Shown in pieces: positions 48,436-60,335 of a stretch of DNA of 64,000 nucleotides. How positions within the stretch are numbered: position 1 is the stretch's first letter; the number at the start of each line of letters is the position of its first letter. A program made the translations under genes and the position numbers. The notes under the pieces are model-generated. The model searched no databases, was not told where the DNA came from, and saw only the letters and a list, made by a program, of their open reading frames with translations. The stretch is from Asterella californica (taxonomy: Eukaryota; Streptophyta; Marchantiopsida; Marchantiales; Aytoniaceae): assembly GCA_036924285.1 (NCBI GenBank), contig JAYKYS010000010.1:7192001-7256000 (forward strand), written 5' to 3'.

Positions 48436-50630
48436 TTGTGAACGAACGATTACCGCATGCGTGGTAGCGATAACCACAAGACAGGGAGAAAAAGCTGGAA
48501 TGCCCATATTCGTGGTGCGACCGTGCGTCACGCCGGACTATTCAAGGAGAACGCTGATCGGTGAGAACGAAAATTATAATATCAAACTTCTTTTAACACC
48601 AAACTTCTTTTTAAATTATATCCGGAAGTGTGAAGGTAAAGGAAAATATTTTTCAGCGGTTGGAAGGAAAAAAATCTGTAACTTCTGTAATAATTTTTTC
48701 TAAATTCTATATAATTCTATAATTATAATACAAGTTTTGTATTTATACAACAATTATAGTTTTTATTTTTTAAATTATTTTAACCATAAAATTTATTTTC
48801 GAAGAAAAGACGTTCAGGTTTGTATGGCCGTCTAAAAGTTTTCTAAATTTATTGGGAGTTTCACACCCGTAATTACTTGCTTGCGTATTTGACCATGACT
48901 TCCTCTGATGAAAGGTAAATATGTAAAGGTTTAATTTATTATTTATTTACAAAATAATAATAAATTAGAACTTACAAAAAATGTGAATGTGACAATCAAC
49001 AACATGCACATGTATTTTGAGAAGCGCTCTTTGAATGGTTTATGCTGGTGTCTTCCACCAAACCGCTAAAAAGTATGATGTTCCAACACACTCTTGATGG
49101 AGAGTTAAGTAACAAATAGTACGTGTCAAAACTAAGGCAGGAGATTTTCTAAAGTCTATAAGGAAAACATCCCTAATTTATTGAATGGCATCTTTGTATA
49201 GAGTCGTGAATCGCATACAATTATATTTGTAAATTGATATTGTAATTTGGATTCTTATCAGAATCTTGTTGGAAAAATAAATTAAATTGTTTAAATCATA
49301 TATTAATTTATTAAAAAGAGTTACGGTTGAATTAAAAAGAACGATAACACTCTCTCGTGGGTGAAAATATTTACTGCAAATTCCAACTTTGACACACCCT
49401 AATATCATATTGTCTTATATATTCTGAGTTTTATATATACCTTAATAATATTTGGCGCGTTGCGTTCAACCAGAAGAAGGTGGGTCGTAACTCAATAAGA
49501 GCGGGTGTGAGACTCTTATACCATTCACGTTGCATCTTCTTTTACAATGCTTAATACTTAATGCTTGATACTTAATGCAATTTGGGTATAAAGCTTTAGA
49601 AGCTGATCGACCATTCGCATCCATCTATTGTATTTGATTAACGGTTTGTTTGTAACTTGTATCCGAAAGTCATAGTTAAGGGAATCAAATCAAACATGTG
49701 AAACAAGAATTCATTCTTTGGTACTCTATACAGAAAAGAGAAATTGTATTCTTTACCACTTCAGATGTTCTACTCTAAAACATATTGAACTCGATTTTAC
49801 TTGAATCTTGTATTGAATTGTGTTAAAAAAGACTGTATGAACAATATAAATTGTGGATATTTTATTTATGTTAAAATTTATTACTTTTGTCTATAATATA
49901 TATAAGTCAGAAAAATACAATTTTTTGTTTCAATTTACTTAGATGGAATATTTATATTTATATGTATATTGGTTCATTATTATTTATAAGTAAATTTTTA
50001 TAGCTTCATGAAAAAGTTACTATCAGGTTTATTGATCCATATATATTACTAACATTTATATGTCCACATGATCATTTCCAAAGTAGATATTTCGTATTAA
50101 ATTATAGCATTCAAAGTTATGAACATGTCAAAATAATACCCCCAAAATCTATTTATTACATTTATTTTACAAAATAGTCTATTTTATTTAAAATCTATTT
50201 TTAATTCTAATAACACAAAAGTCTTATTTAATTCAAACTGAAACAGTTTAACAACCTATGCTTAGTTTAACTCAAGTCATATCACATTATTATCTTTCCT
50301 GTTCGAAACAAATGAACACAACGGATACGAGCACATGAACAAAACGCTAGCATATTACATCATAACTTGTAAACTATATGAATGAATTGATTGAAGATGA
50401 CGTTCCATAAGGTGATGCACGAAAACTGTACAATAAAGCACGTAGAAGCAGCAAATGGGTTAGAAGAGTTTCATAGTCGTTCGATTTTATCCTTAAGTAT
50501 AGGATAATGCACTGCGCGCAGTGGGGTTATGCAACATAACCCATAGCTTGAAGGTGACTTACGCATGTAAGCAAATGCCCGGAGAGTGAGGTTGTGTTGC
50601 ATAACCTTACGGTTATGAATCGAATATCGA
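48436..50630. other. Non-coding AT-rich stretch
   Basis: No gene recognised. There is a small AATGCTTAATACTTAATG-type tandem near 49546-49580, and inverted GGTTATG/CATAACC pieces at 50525-50615 adjoining the SINE copy. Confidence 0.55.
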
Positions 50631-50785
50631 TAGTTGAGATGGTTGAGTTTCAAACTAAGCGAAAAGACTAAGGTTCAAACCCTTTTCTCTTGGTTGGAGG
50701 TGCTGCAAAAAGCTGTTGTTGCCTGAATCTGGTCCGAGTATGCTATAATTACTCATAAAAGATAGTCCGATGTCCCTTGAAAGGA
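50631..50785 (+). mobile_element. tRNA-derived SINE-like copy (family A)
   Basis: The A box TAGTTGAGATGG (50631-50642) and B box GGTTCAAACCC (50672-50682) fit the pol III consensus well and are 29 bp apart. The body then matches the reverse complement of 23222-23412: GGAGGTGCTGCAAAAAG, CTGGTCCGAGTATGCT, TAGTCCGATGTCCCTTGAAAG. It ends in an A-rich GGAAAAAAATGA, a plausible SINE tail. Confidence 0.75.
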
Positions 50786-51228
50786 AAAAAATGAACATAG
50801 TAAAGACTTTATCTCTTTATAACTTCACGTTGGACAGTGCATTACAATGCGTAAATAAAGTGGAAAAAATTTCATTCAAACTCATTCATTACTTTACGCT
50901 CATTATCCGTTGCTTTACGCTCATTGCCTCTTCACTTTCGCTGCCCATCGATGATGATATATTTACGAGGGTTTTACGACAAATCTAATTATCAAGAGGA
51001 CAGAAATTACATGTTAAACTAAGTATTCGAGTTTTTTAAAATCCTCCACTCCTTAGAAACTTAAGAGTCCAGAATATGAAGACGGATGAGTACAAGCTCA
51101 GCTGATGTGGTCCACTTCGAGCATGTGATCCCAAAGTGATTTCTGACATGCTCTAGGATTAGAACAAGACTAAACCTCCAATGCAAAATAGCAAAGACAG
51201 TAGCGTAAGTCTCTCAAAGTCTTTTGAT
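50786..51228. other. Non-coding stretch
   Basis: No gene recognised. A TTACGCTCATT(A/G)(T/C)C short direct repeat lies near 50893-50926. Confidence 0.5.
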
Positions 51229-51410
51229 GATGATCAGTTTCAATCATCGGATAATGTACTCATCATGTGTTAGTTTGATGGAGAGAGTTTTCATCGCTCA
51301 ACGTGGAATTGCAAGTTTGATCTCTCGATGATATGTTTCAGTCATCATGCATTAGTTTGATAGAGAGAGTGTTCATCTTTTAACGTAGAAGTGCAAGTTT
51401 GATCTCTCGT
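51229..51410 (+). repeat. Two-copy tandem repeat, 81-98 bp
   Basis: Both copies run from GATGAT...GTTTCA(A/G)TCATC through TTAGTTTGAT(G/A)GAGAGAGT to GCAAGTTTGATCTCTC (51311 and 51392). Confidence 0.85.
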
Positions 51411-52580
51411 GCTTCTCAGGCTGAGAGATGATACAAACTCTATCTATCAGTTGAAATTCAGCTCATGAACAACCAAACAAATACAAATTTTACTTTTGTG
51501 TTGATTACATTATTAGATTGAATAAACTCCATGATGAAAAAAATCTCAAACTAAAAATAAACCTATAAAATTATTTTCATGAGATGATAAGAGTTGAGAT
51601 GAGCTTGTGTGGAGAATTGTCTGCCCTTACGTCCAATAAGCGAATAACCTTGTTATGGATAAACCAGACCTGAATTTATCCCTTTGAATTAAAAGTATTC
51701 TTAATATTGATCTTAACATCTTACTATTTTATTTTTGTTATATAACTTTTCATAATGTTAATATATTAAATTTACTAATCAAAATTAATAATAATGTGAT
51801 CTTTATCCTTAATATTTAAATACGAGTTATTATTTTCAACCATCGATTTTGACATACGCGTATTGTGTTCATGCATCCACGATGAAATTAAACTTCATGT
51901 ATGTTTTTCCGGGGTTAATATGTAAATGCAACTTTTTGAGTAAGCACCAATTCTTCTAAGTAAATCTTCTCCAGCTTCTCTCTCCCTTGAAAGTTTCTAC
52001 CTCAGTAAACCTCCTTGGTCTAATCGCATGAGTCATTCTGAAAGTGGACGTGAAGTTAATAACATATATGAGTAACTAATAAGATTTTTGGAAAACAATA
52101 AATAACTGAATAGTATATAGAGTCAGAACTGATTTATCTCGACATAAGTAAAGACCTACCATGTCTCAGTAACCTATAAGTTAAACCTCTGGTAATGATA
52201 CTTAGAGTTTGGGTTATCTAGACTCTTCACTTTTCGACGGTTGTGGTTATGAAATACGCTCTTTTGGGTTACCTAGAGCGACTTGTGTTTGTCCATATCG
52301 TTTCTGTCCGGTTTCCAGATCTGACATAGAAGGTAGCATTAGAAAGCAACTGAGAAGCATTACCATCATGGAGAAAAATTAATTGATTTTGCTCTGAAAT
52401 ATATCAGAAATCAATAATCTAAGAAAGCTCTTTCTCTGAAGAAGAATTCTGAATTCAAACAAAGAATATAGTATGATATTCTCATTAAGGGCTTTTTATA
52501 CCAGGAAGGGGGTTTAAGTCTATAAGTCTTATTCACCTAAGAAAACCATAGTGAATGGAGCCGATTGAGATGTTGAACGC
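51411..52580. other. Non-coding; possible LTR fragment at 52380-52530
   Basis: No gene recognised. The stretch with AAGCTCTTTCTCTGAAGAAG and GGGCTTTTTATACC is written like the R/U5 part of an LTR, but no partner or primer site was found. Confidence 0.35.
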
Positions 52581-52611
52581 TAACCTAAACCCTAACCCCT
52601 TAACCCCTAAA
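52581..52611 (+). repeat. Short degenerate telomere-like tract / telo-box
   Basis: CCTAAACCCTAACCCCTTAA contains a perfect plant telo-box AAACCCTAA inside two to three imperfect telomere-type repeats. Telo-boxes are common in promoters of plant ribosomal protein genes; this one lies about 0.8 kb before the nearest eL14 first exon. Confidence 0.7.
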
Positions 52612-52639
52612 CTCGCAACATTTGGGTTCCATGGGTCGG

Positions 52640-53030
52640 TATATGTAACCTATGAACTACGTGAGAACGTCTCAAGGATATTTTTAATAGATTTAGATAT
52701 AAATATAAATATAAATAATATAATATAATATAAAATTAGTATGTTTGATGGAATTCTTTTTCAGAAGCGTAAATCTTTGCATCAATATCCAATAAACATC
52801 ATAAATCTTAGATTGGATAGGTACTATGAATAGCTTGGATAGATGCTATGAGTATTTGATTGTAACAAAAATCTTAAAAATAAAATTTAAAAAATTTAGA
52901 GCATATGAAGGTATATATAAATTTAAATTTCTTATGATTTTACGACAAATGGGTGTGTTAAACATAATAATTAAAATATTTAAGAATTTAAAGATAAAAG
53001 ACATTTCCAGACAGAATTATAAATATCTAA
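52640..53030 (+). repeat. Dispersed AT-rich repeat, inverted copy of 12757-13130
   Basis: Colinear with the reverse complement of 12757-13130 from GAGAACGTC to a segment rich in AATATTTAAGAATTTAAAGATAAAAGA-type sequence (given here in part). It carries a small A/T-rich insertion (ATATAAATAATATAATA). It ends about 340 bp upstream of the first candidate eL14 exon. Confidence 0.8.
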
Positions 53031-53099
53031 AAGAAAAAGCTCCTTTTTCTGATAAAGAATATTTAAAAAAGATTTCAACTTTGAGACCCCTAATTAAAA

Positions 53100-53372
53100 A
53101 TATATATATATATATATATACTACTGACTTCAGTGGGAGACTCGAGAGAGAAGATATACTGTGCGCACCCGATCCTGGCTTTCGGATCTGTGACATCTCG
53201 ATCGGAATCGACGGCAAGACATGGCCGGGATTAGGTTTTGTCAAACACAGGTCTGGGGTATGGGTTTTGCCTGGTCTCGTATACGCTCTCTCTCTTTCGT
53301 CCTCCTTTCTCGTTTCCGTCTACGCGAAGGCTTCTAAGGTCATACCCTAGGGACCGAAATTTTCTCGGCAAA
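53100..53372 (+). promoter_or_regulatory. Upstream region of eL14 with (TA)n tract and pyrimidine-rich leader
   Basis: A (TA)n run at about 53101-53120 could act as TATA element or be a microsatellite. A pyrimidine-rich CTCTCTCTCTTTCGTCCTCC stretch (53286-53305) lies 70-90 bp before the first ATG, as expected for a ribosomal-protein leader. A similar leader, CGTTCCTTTCTCATCG, comes before the second ATG. Confidence 0.5.
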
Positions 53373-54640
53373 ATGGTGAGCGATGAAAGTGTTCGATCTG
53401 TGATGCTTTTTCTCACGCGTGATTCTGTGTAAGGATTTCACTTCCATTCTTCTGTTTCTTGGATGCTCCTGTTTCCTGTTGTCTTTTGTACCGTCGTTCC
53501 TTTCTCATCGAAGTAAGCTCTCGCAATTTTCGGAAGCTTTAGGGTCTCAAATTGTCCCGGTAAAATGGTGAGGTCGAATGCTTTAGTCTTCCATGCTTCG
53601 CATACAACCGAATAGCACGATTCGTCACCGATTGCGCGAGTGCTAGTTGCTCGAAATCTGATCATCTGTAATTCCAGTAGTAGCAGCGCTTTGTTTCTTT
53701 CTCGCATGGAATGCCACAAAACTAAATGCTGCCTCATTCTTTAGTTCAAAAGGCAGCTTAGCTTTACGTGGGTTGATTGAAATTCTAGTTGCTAGATTCG
53801 TCACCAGCTTGTAGTCAAAAGTGTTCGCGAATCAGATAACTCAAAAAGCTTTTCGCCTTCATTTTCTAAGTTAGCGAATGTGTGTCGATTGTGTAGCCTT
53901 TCCGACGCTACGTGGAGATTGGGAGGGTGGCCCTAGTTAATTACGGCCCCCAATATGGCAAGTTGGTCGTCATCGTCGATGTGATCGACCAGAACCGAGT
54001 GAGTATACGGCTACGACTCCTTTTTTATGTCCCTGGATCTTTGTGGTCTTGTGAATGTGAATGTAGACCAGATTTCCTTTTGCCGAATGCGGTCTGAAGC
54101 TCCGTTTTGTTGAACAGGCTTTGGTTGATTCTCCAACGATTGTGAGGACCCAGATTAACTTCAAGAGACTTTCCCTTACCGACATCAAGATCGATATTCC
54201 TCGCAATCCCCCCAAGAAGGAATTGAAGGCTGCTATTGACGCAGCAGGTATGCGTATTCCCGATCACTTAATGGAGAAAAGTTAATTCTCTCCGCAATAC
54301 TTATGATCCTCGGTCTGTTTCCGGTTTAAACTAAGTTCCCACCTAACGGGTCCTTCTGACCTGACTACCAGGGGTCTACAAGAAGTGGGACTCGAGTTCA
54401 TGGGGCCGTAAGCTCATAGTCCAGAAGCGGAGGGCTGCCCTAAATGACTTCGACCGCTTCAAAGTTATGGTCGCCAAGATCAAGGTACTTACATTCGATT
54501 TCTCGTTTTCTATCGTCCTTAATTGTTTCTCACCGTTCTTACTTGCGCCAAACATAACTTGACTTCACCGTCTGAATATGCAGAGGAGTTCTTTGATCAA
54601 AAAGGAGTTGTCCAAGCTCAGGAAGGAGAAAAAGGTTTAA
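53373..54640 (+). CDS. RPL14: 60S ribosomal protein eL14 (five exons)
   Basis: Component of the large ribosomal subunit in the cytosol. Coding exons: ATG alone (53373-53375 or, alternatively, 53565-53567), 53897-53998, 54118-54247, 54372-54484 and 54584-54640. Donors GTGAG, GTGAGT, GTATGC and GTACTT and AG acceptors fit, and frames join to a 134-residue protein, the usual plant length. After Met it starts [17 protein letters not shown], with [14 protein letters not shown] (the KOW-like N-terminal region), then [34 protein letters not shown] and a Lys-rich end LSKLRKEKK. These are diagnostic for land-plant eL14. The start codon is the last codon of a non-coding first exon, directly before the splice donor. 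Two such exons lie in tandem, so either transcript would give the same protein. No damage is seen. Confidence 0.96.
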
Positions 54641-56707
54641 TTGTTAGGTTGAATACAGTTTTGGCAAACTAAAGTCTGGATAGAGCGTTGGACGGGAATG
54701 GTTGAGCCATCCGGCGAGGCTTTTGTGCAAGCTGCAGGAGTGCCTGTAAAAAGCACACTTAGCCGTGCAAGTGCCTTCAGTCGCCAGGAAAAGATTACAT
54801 ATTTTTGCGATTCCCAGTTCCCGGATTTTCATGGGAGCTGTATGTTTCATCGTTCTCCAGTTAAAGAGTCTTTACCTTCTCGTTTAACGCTGATATAGTG
54901 CGTCTCTTCCGGAGGAGAATTGCTTGAGTGCATGGGTCTTAGTGGACTAGGTCGTTTCCCGGCCGTGGAGGGAGTCTGTTGGATGCCACATAAATCTTGA
55001 AAGTCTTGGGATAGATGATAGCCTGCCTGATCGGTGCTTGAAACTGCACTCTTCCAAGTTCCGAGAGTCTAGGATGAATGCCAGAGTCGGTTCGTCCAGT
55101 AAGAAACTTTGAGAATCTTCTGATATGAGTGTGAAAGTGAGAGAGCCTGAGATAGGGATCAGTTTGAAGTTTTTGGACATTTCAAACATTTGTACAGATT
55201 TTTCATTAGATAGTAGAGAAGTTGATGGGAGTGTCAAAGGTCTTCTTCTCAGCAACGAGGATTGACGATCGTCCATATCTCAGGTTGGAATATTCTGAAG
55301 TTGGCACTAAAGTCCTCGGGGCAGCTGGAGAGACTCCGCAGTCAGATATGACCTCACAGTTTTGCCATGAGAATCAGTGTGGTCCTCACTAATTAGTATG
55401 AAAGATGTTAGCACTCATATTTATATAAGTCTGGTTCTTATTCTTGACAATAGTGTGAAATTGGATGGGTGATAATTAATATTAATCATACTTTTTTCCG
55501 AAGATTCTAGACTTCTTAAGTGACATTAATAGTTGTCTAGATGTATTATTTATAATCTAGAATTTTAATTAATTTAATTTACATCTGGGAAGAGTTCTTT
55601 ATTATCATTGGAGCAAATGTCTAGTTCATCTTGAAGAGCACGTATTTTATTGCTGGTGTTGATGATGCAGCATATGTCATCACACATTTTTCTTTTAAAT
55701 CGTAGTGTTGTGGAGACCCATCGGTGTTACTTTTAACTGTAAAAAGGTGTGGGTTGAGCATTATACGTGAAAGTACTCCAGAGTACCCTGCTAGATATGA
55801 TTTCTGTGATTTGCCAGTATAATCAGATACATTTTAGTACGAAGTTTCAGTTTATTCATACACAAAAATTCACGCGTTGCTAATACAAGAATTAGTCACC
55901 GTGATTTTTTGCAGATACTGTTGAGATGATACATAATCTAGTATGGACTCAACACCGTAACCATTACACGAATTTTTGTTGGATCGAGAAAGCATGGTGT
56001 TATAGAAGGAAAATCACCATTTTGCGATAATGTCTTCCTAGCATTGTCCCCGGTTTATCATGGAAACTTGGTTTAGGTAGTACTGTCTTTACGATAAGCT
56101 TTTGTGGGGTCGATCAACCGATTCTCTTGGATAGATGATGGATCTCAAAACATTTCTAGAACTAACGCATTGAATAGCACGCAATGGTTTCTCATCGATC
56201 TGTAGTGGTTGGAGTACCTGAAACGTGAAAATGCATTTCACATTTTTCTGATGGATTAGATTGAATTTATAACTGCACTTGGCCACCTTCTAAACCAAAG
56301 AAATCTTGAATAAATTATGTTTATATTTGTATTCAATAAATCTCAAAACTGGTTCACAAAAGCTAATATGGAGAACTTGTCATGATGAGTTCTCGGAAAC
56401 AATTAAAATTATGATTTCCATTGCATTCAAAAATGAATTTTCGGAAATTGATATACTCGAAAGATATCTTCTGAGTTCGTCTGTAATCGAGAAACATATT
56501 CTTTTTATGTGTTTGTCTAGATTATTGTGAATAATTCAACATCGACACGAAGAGAAGCCCAAGTCCTCTATAAAGATATAGATCTTGTAAAATTGTAATG
56601 TGAAACACGTTACGTAATGAAAAGCCAACGGATGAGAAGATCCCATCAAGTCTTACAAGGGAAAGAGGGACTAGAAAGACCAAACAACAATGAAAAGAGA
56701 AAGAACA
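54641..56707. other. 3' flank of eL14, then non-coding
   Basis: The first 200-300 bp are probably 3' UTR. A 109-codon minus-strand frame at 54947-55276 has no recognisable domain. Nothing else is supported. Confidence 0.5.
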
Positions 56708-57010
56708 TAGGGTTTAGGGTTTAAACCTAAACTTTAAACCCTCAGTAGTTCTAAAGTCTCTATCGTTCTAAAATATCACACATCGATAAATTAAAATTTT
56801 TACATACAATAATTACACATGAAGTAACATGATTAACTACAATTATTCTCCTGTAAAGTATATCACATTGCTCCCTTATCAGTAGTTCTAAAGTCGTCTA
56901 TCACTTTTAAATAATTACATCGATAAATCAAAATTCTTACATACAACGATTACACATAAAGTAGCATCGCTCACTACAGTTATAAACCCCACCACATTGC
57001 GATATTAACT
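56708..57010 (+). repeat. Telomere-like palindrome followed by a two-copy tandem repeat (137 bp)
   Basis: TAGGGTTTAGGGTTTAAACC (56709-56728) contains (TTTAGGG)2 and is followed by an inverted telomere-like half. Copies beginning CAGTAGTTCTAAAGT at 56743 and 56880 then share CATCGATAAAT, TTACATACAA and ATTACACAT segments in the same order. Confidence 0.8.
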
Positions 57011-57420
57011 TCCAAGTTCCAGTCACATCGAAATATAGGTAAAGAAGATTCCTTCGTTTCATTCTCACCCTTCTCATGCTGAAAGATGTAAGAGTTATTG
57101 TTTTATGGATGAAAAGGCCTTTCCATCGCTTTCCTTTTCTTTCCTTTTCTATAATTGTCCTCAGCGCTTTGTTTTGCTTTACTAAAGTGCATTAGAATGT
57201 TTTCCTTGCATCCTCAAAGGGATATCTTGTTGAGTTAAAAGAAAGAAGATGCTTCTTTTAACTGGAGTGTTGGTGCCCGCATATATTATCTAAACAATTT
57301 TAGTATTTTAACTTCGATAAAACTGTTCTTAATCTGAAAACTGAAAATTATCATGGATATCATACTCAAAATTTACAAGAATCTCAAAAAGGATTCAGCC
57401 CAAAGAAAAGGCTATCAACT
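57011..57420. other. Non-coding stretch
   Basis: No gene recognised; a TTTCCTTTTC duplication is present near 57130-57148. Confidence 0.5.
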
Positions 57421-57461
57421 TCCGTCACTTTCCATCCTTGGCCTAGATGGAAAGTGACGGA
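57421..57461. repeat. Perfect hairpin, 16-bp arms
   Basis: TCCGTCACTTTCCATC pairs with GATGGAAAGTGACGGA around the 9-nt loop CTTGGCCTA. It is not near an identified 3' end. Confidence 0.95.
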
Positions 57462-59828
57462 TAATTGTGTTTGTAATACTAGAAAATATTCATTTCCTTT
57501 CTGGCGATTTACCCTATTTAAAAAATTTCCCTATTTAAAATATATATATATATATATAGACGATCTCTTCTGCGCTGTTACCGAGCAATGCCCTGAATGT
57601 CTCACTGGATAATCACAGCGTCCTTCTGGATTCCCTTCAAGGACTGTACGGTGAAAGAAAAGTTCGTTTTCTTTTCATTAACTTCTTTTAATGTAACTTT
57701 TTTCTTTTTGTTTTCTTGTTTCTTGTTCGTAACGCTCCAGAACAAGGTGTCACCGCTTAATGTGTGAACTATCATGATGGCCCAGTTTCCGTGGGATTCT
57801 TGGATCAATCTGTCCGTTAGTTCCCGGTTTCCAACGAACCGGATTCACTGAAGTGGAGAATGTTGAACGAACGTGCCAGTTCACACCATTAGATCTTCCC
57901 GGGAGGCTTCCGCCGGCGATGAGCAACGTGGGAGACGACTGTCCGACTGCCCACGTGGCGTAGAGAGGATTCATCGCCGATGCCGACGATGTAGATGGCG
58001 CATGCCTTCTTGCCTGCAGTCTACTCTCGACCGCAGTTCAGTTCGGTTCGGTCCGAACCTGTTGCACATTCTTTGACGGGGATCGAACCGAACCATTTTA
58101 GATGAAACCGTCTGGAACTTGACTACTTCGACTATGAACCGTTAAACCGAACTTATTAAACAAATTATTTAAACCTGACTCTTTAAACCATGAAAATCAT
58201 GAATTTAAATCAAAAAAACTGATTTTAACTGTTTAATTGTGGACAAGATGATATTATTAAGTATTTCATGGATCAAACACTTTGAACTTGAAGCAATTTG
58301 GAGCTCGAGTATAAAAGCATAGAAGAGAATATCCCTATTTTCCTAGTGTATTTTGAGGTTAAAGAAAAGATTTTTTTGCTCCAAAAGTTCTTGAAATTTT
58401 CATCTTAACACTTCTTTTTCATTACTCAGTAGTTTGAATCAAACTTGTAAAACAGATGAATAGCTTTAAGTTGATTCTTTATTTCGCAAGTTCCAAGTTG
58501 GGATAAATGCGTAGTAACCAAAACCATTTTTTGCATAATGATAAATTTCTCCTTTCTCTGAATGCAAATCCGTAAATAAGGTCTATTGGTTACCGAGCAC
58601 TTGTAGTTATACTCGTGCTTTAAACCACAATCATTTTTGGGATCGAATCGATTAAACTAGGAACATTTGAACCGAAACCTCTTTAATTATGATTATGAAC
58701 TGGCTCGATCTCTGGGTGTGTGGATCACAGTATGATGAAATTCAGTAATAAAGAGTGTAAAAGTTAGAATTATTTTATGGTATGTTATTCTCATGTGCTT
58801 TTATATTTGTTGTATACAATATTTTATGTATTGGATTTAACATCAAGAACTATGTTTGAATCTTTAAAAGGAAAAATCTTTTGAAGATCTGAAAAAACAT
58901 TAGTGTTCTGGTAGAGAAACATGGATTTTTGAATTTAAAGTCAGCTAAGAGTTAAGAGGTTGATGCATTACTAAGGGATAAATATACAAAGTTAAATGGT
59001 GATTGTATCAAATACTTTTAGCATTTCTTTTTATATCAGATTTAATAAAAATCATTATTTTGGACTAAATGATCTTTTGAAATTGTACGGAGAGAAATAA
59101 AATATTTAAAACGAGTTTCACTTTCATTTTCTTTAGTGAATCAATAGCTCAAACATTTTCGCAAACATTTTTGTTTTTTTATAGTTTTGTACTATAGATG
59201 TGTGTGAGAATAGGAAGAATATCTAGTTATGGAAGTATGAAAGGTAAAAGAGACAAGCAATAATGCATGAGAACAAACACTTCTGAATCAAAGATCTCAA
59301 TGTAATAACACTTTTACTCTTGTTTTTATATACAAGATTTACTTGTCAACTTCAATAGTCTATGATCTTCAACCAGTTGTTCTAAATCTAAATATAACTC
59401 TCCCGTTGCATAGCTATAAAGTTTGACACGGTACCCAATCTATCAAAAAAGGACTACCTTTTATAAAGTTGTGTCATTTCAATTTTCAATGTTCAATTTT
59501 CATCTTTCTTCCTTAAAATCTTTCATCTTGTTTCTCAAAATCTGAATCTGATAAATCCAAAGAAAGTACTAAAAACCTCAATTTCATTGATACAATATGT
59601 GTCTTTAGTAAATCTCCCTCTCATAGGGATATGACCCTTCAAATGTATTCCAAAAAACCATGGAAACATGTGCTAGATTGTGCTAGATTGTGCTAGATTG
59701 TGCTAGTGTGGAAACATGTGCTAGATTGACACCTCGTATAAATCTACCAAACATTTCATAGATTGACCCACTTTAGCTTGAGACAAGTTTGGTCAAAGGT
59801 CAATGATGTCTTATTTTTTTGACGGTTT
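57462..59828. other. Non-coding; GC-richer island 57590-58080
   Basis: A (TA)n run at 57541-57558 comes before a GC-richer island with open frames on both strands (best: 57750-57974 minus, 74 codons, ATG start). No domain or splice pattern was recognised, so I do not call a gene. A TGTGCTAGAT run is repeated at 59669-59705. The rest is AT-rich. Confidence 0.5.
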
Positions 59829-60335
59829 TGCGATGTTTAACTTTAAGACGCATTTCAAAGTTCAACTTGTCTATATATGCTAATGGAGGAAGTTCCTTGA
59901 GGATTTTGTCATGTTGAATTTCGGAACATGTCTCAAAGTTCAACATATATAGATATGTAGTTTCTTGTAGTGACTTAAGGCTTCTGCTATGTTGAACGTC
60001 TCGAAGTTCAACATGTGTAGATATGCTAATTGTGTAGATATGATGATTTCTTGAAAGTAGTATCAACATGGAATTTATCGAGGAGTTATAAGTTGTTCAC
60101 GGAGGTTATTAAATTTATAAATATATTTTGAAATGTAGAACTTCAGGACACATCTCGAAGTTGAACATGGAGTTATCAAGCGCTCATAAGTTGTTCACCG
60201 AGAGTCTTCATTTTGTTAATAGATTTTGGAGAGTTGAACTTTGAGACGTGTCTTGAAGTTCAACATGAGTACGTGTGTTGTATCTGGAGATGTTGTGTGA
60301 TGTTGAACTTTGGGACACATCTCAAAGTGCACTAT
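59829..60335. repeat. Tandem array of palindromic units, roughly 70-80 bp
   Basis: Six copies of a palindromic core of the form GTTGAACTT(Y)..GAC(R)(Y)(R)TCTC(R)AAGTTCAAC, at about 59833, 59913, 59991, 60135, 60234 and 60302. They are separated by linkers often containing TGTAGATATG(C/T)TAAT or CTCATAAGTTGTTCACCGAG. Spacings near 60135 and 60234 suggest lost units. Confidence 0.85.

Noticed and set aside
47937..48531. Three overlapping minus-strand frames of 97-180 codons
   Set aside because: Repetitive peptides from the minisatellite; unit lengths are not multiples of three.
57750..57974. 74-codon minus-strand frame in a GC-richer island
   Set aside because: No domain, closed by a stop just upstream, overlapped by another open frame, no credible splice sites to extend it.
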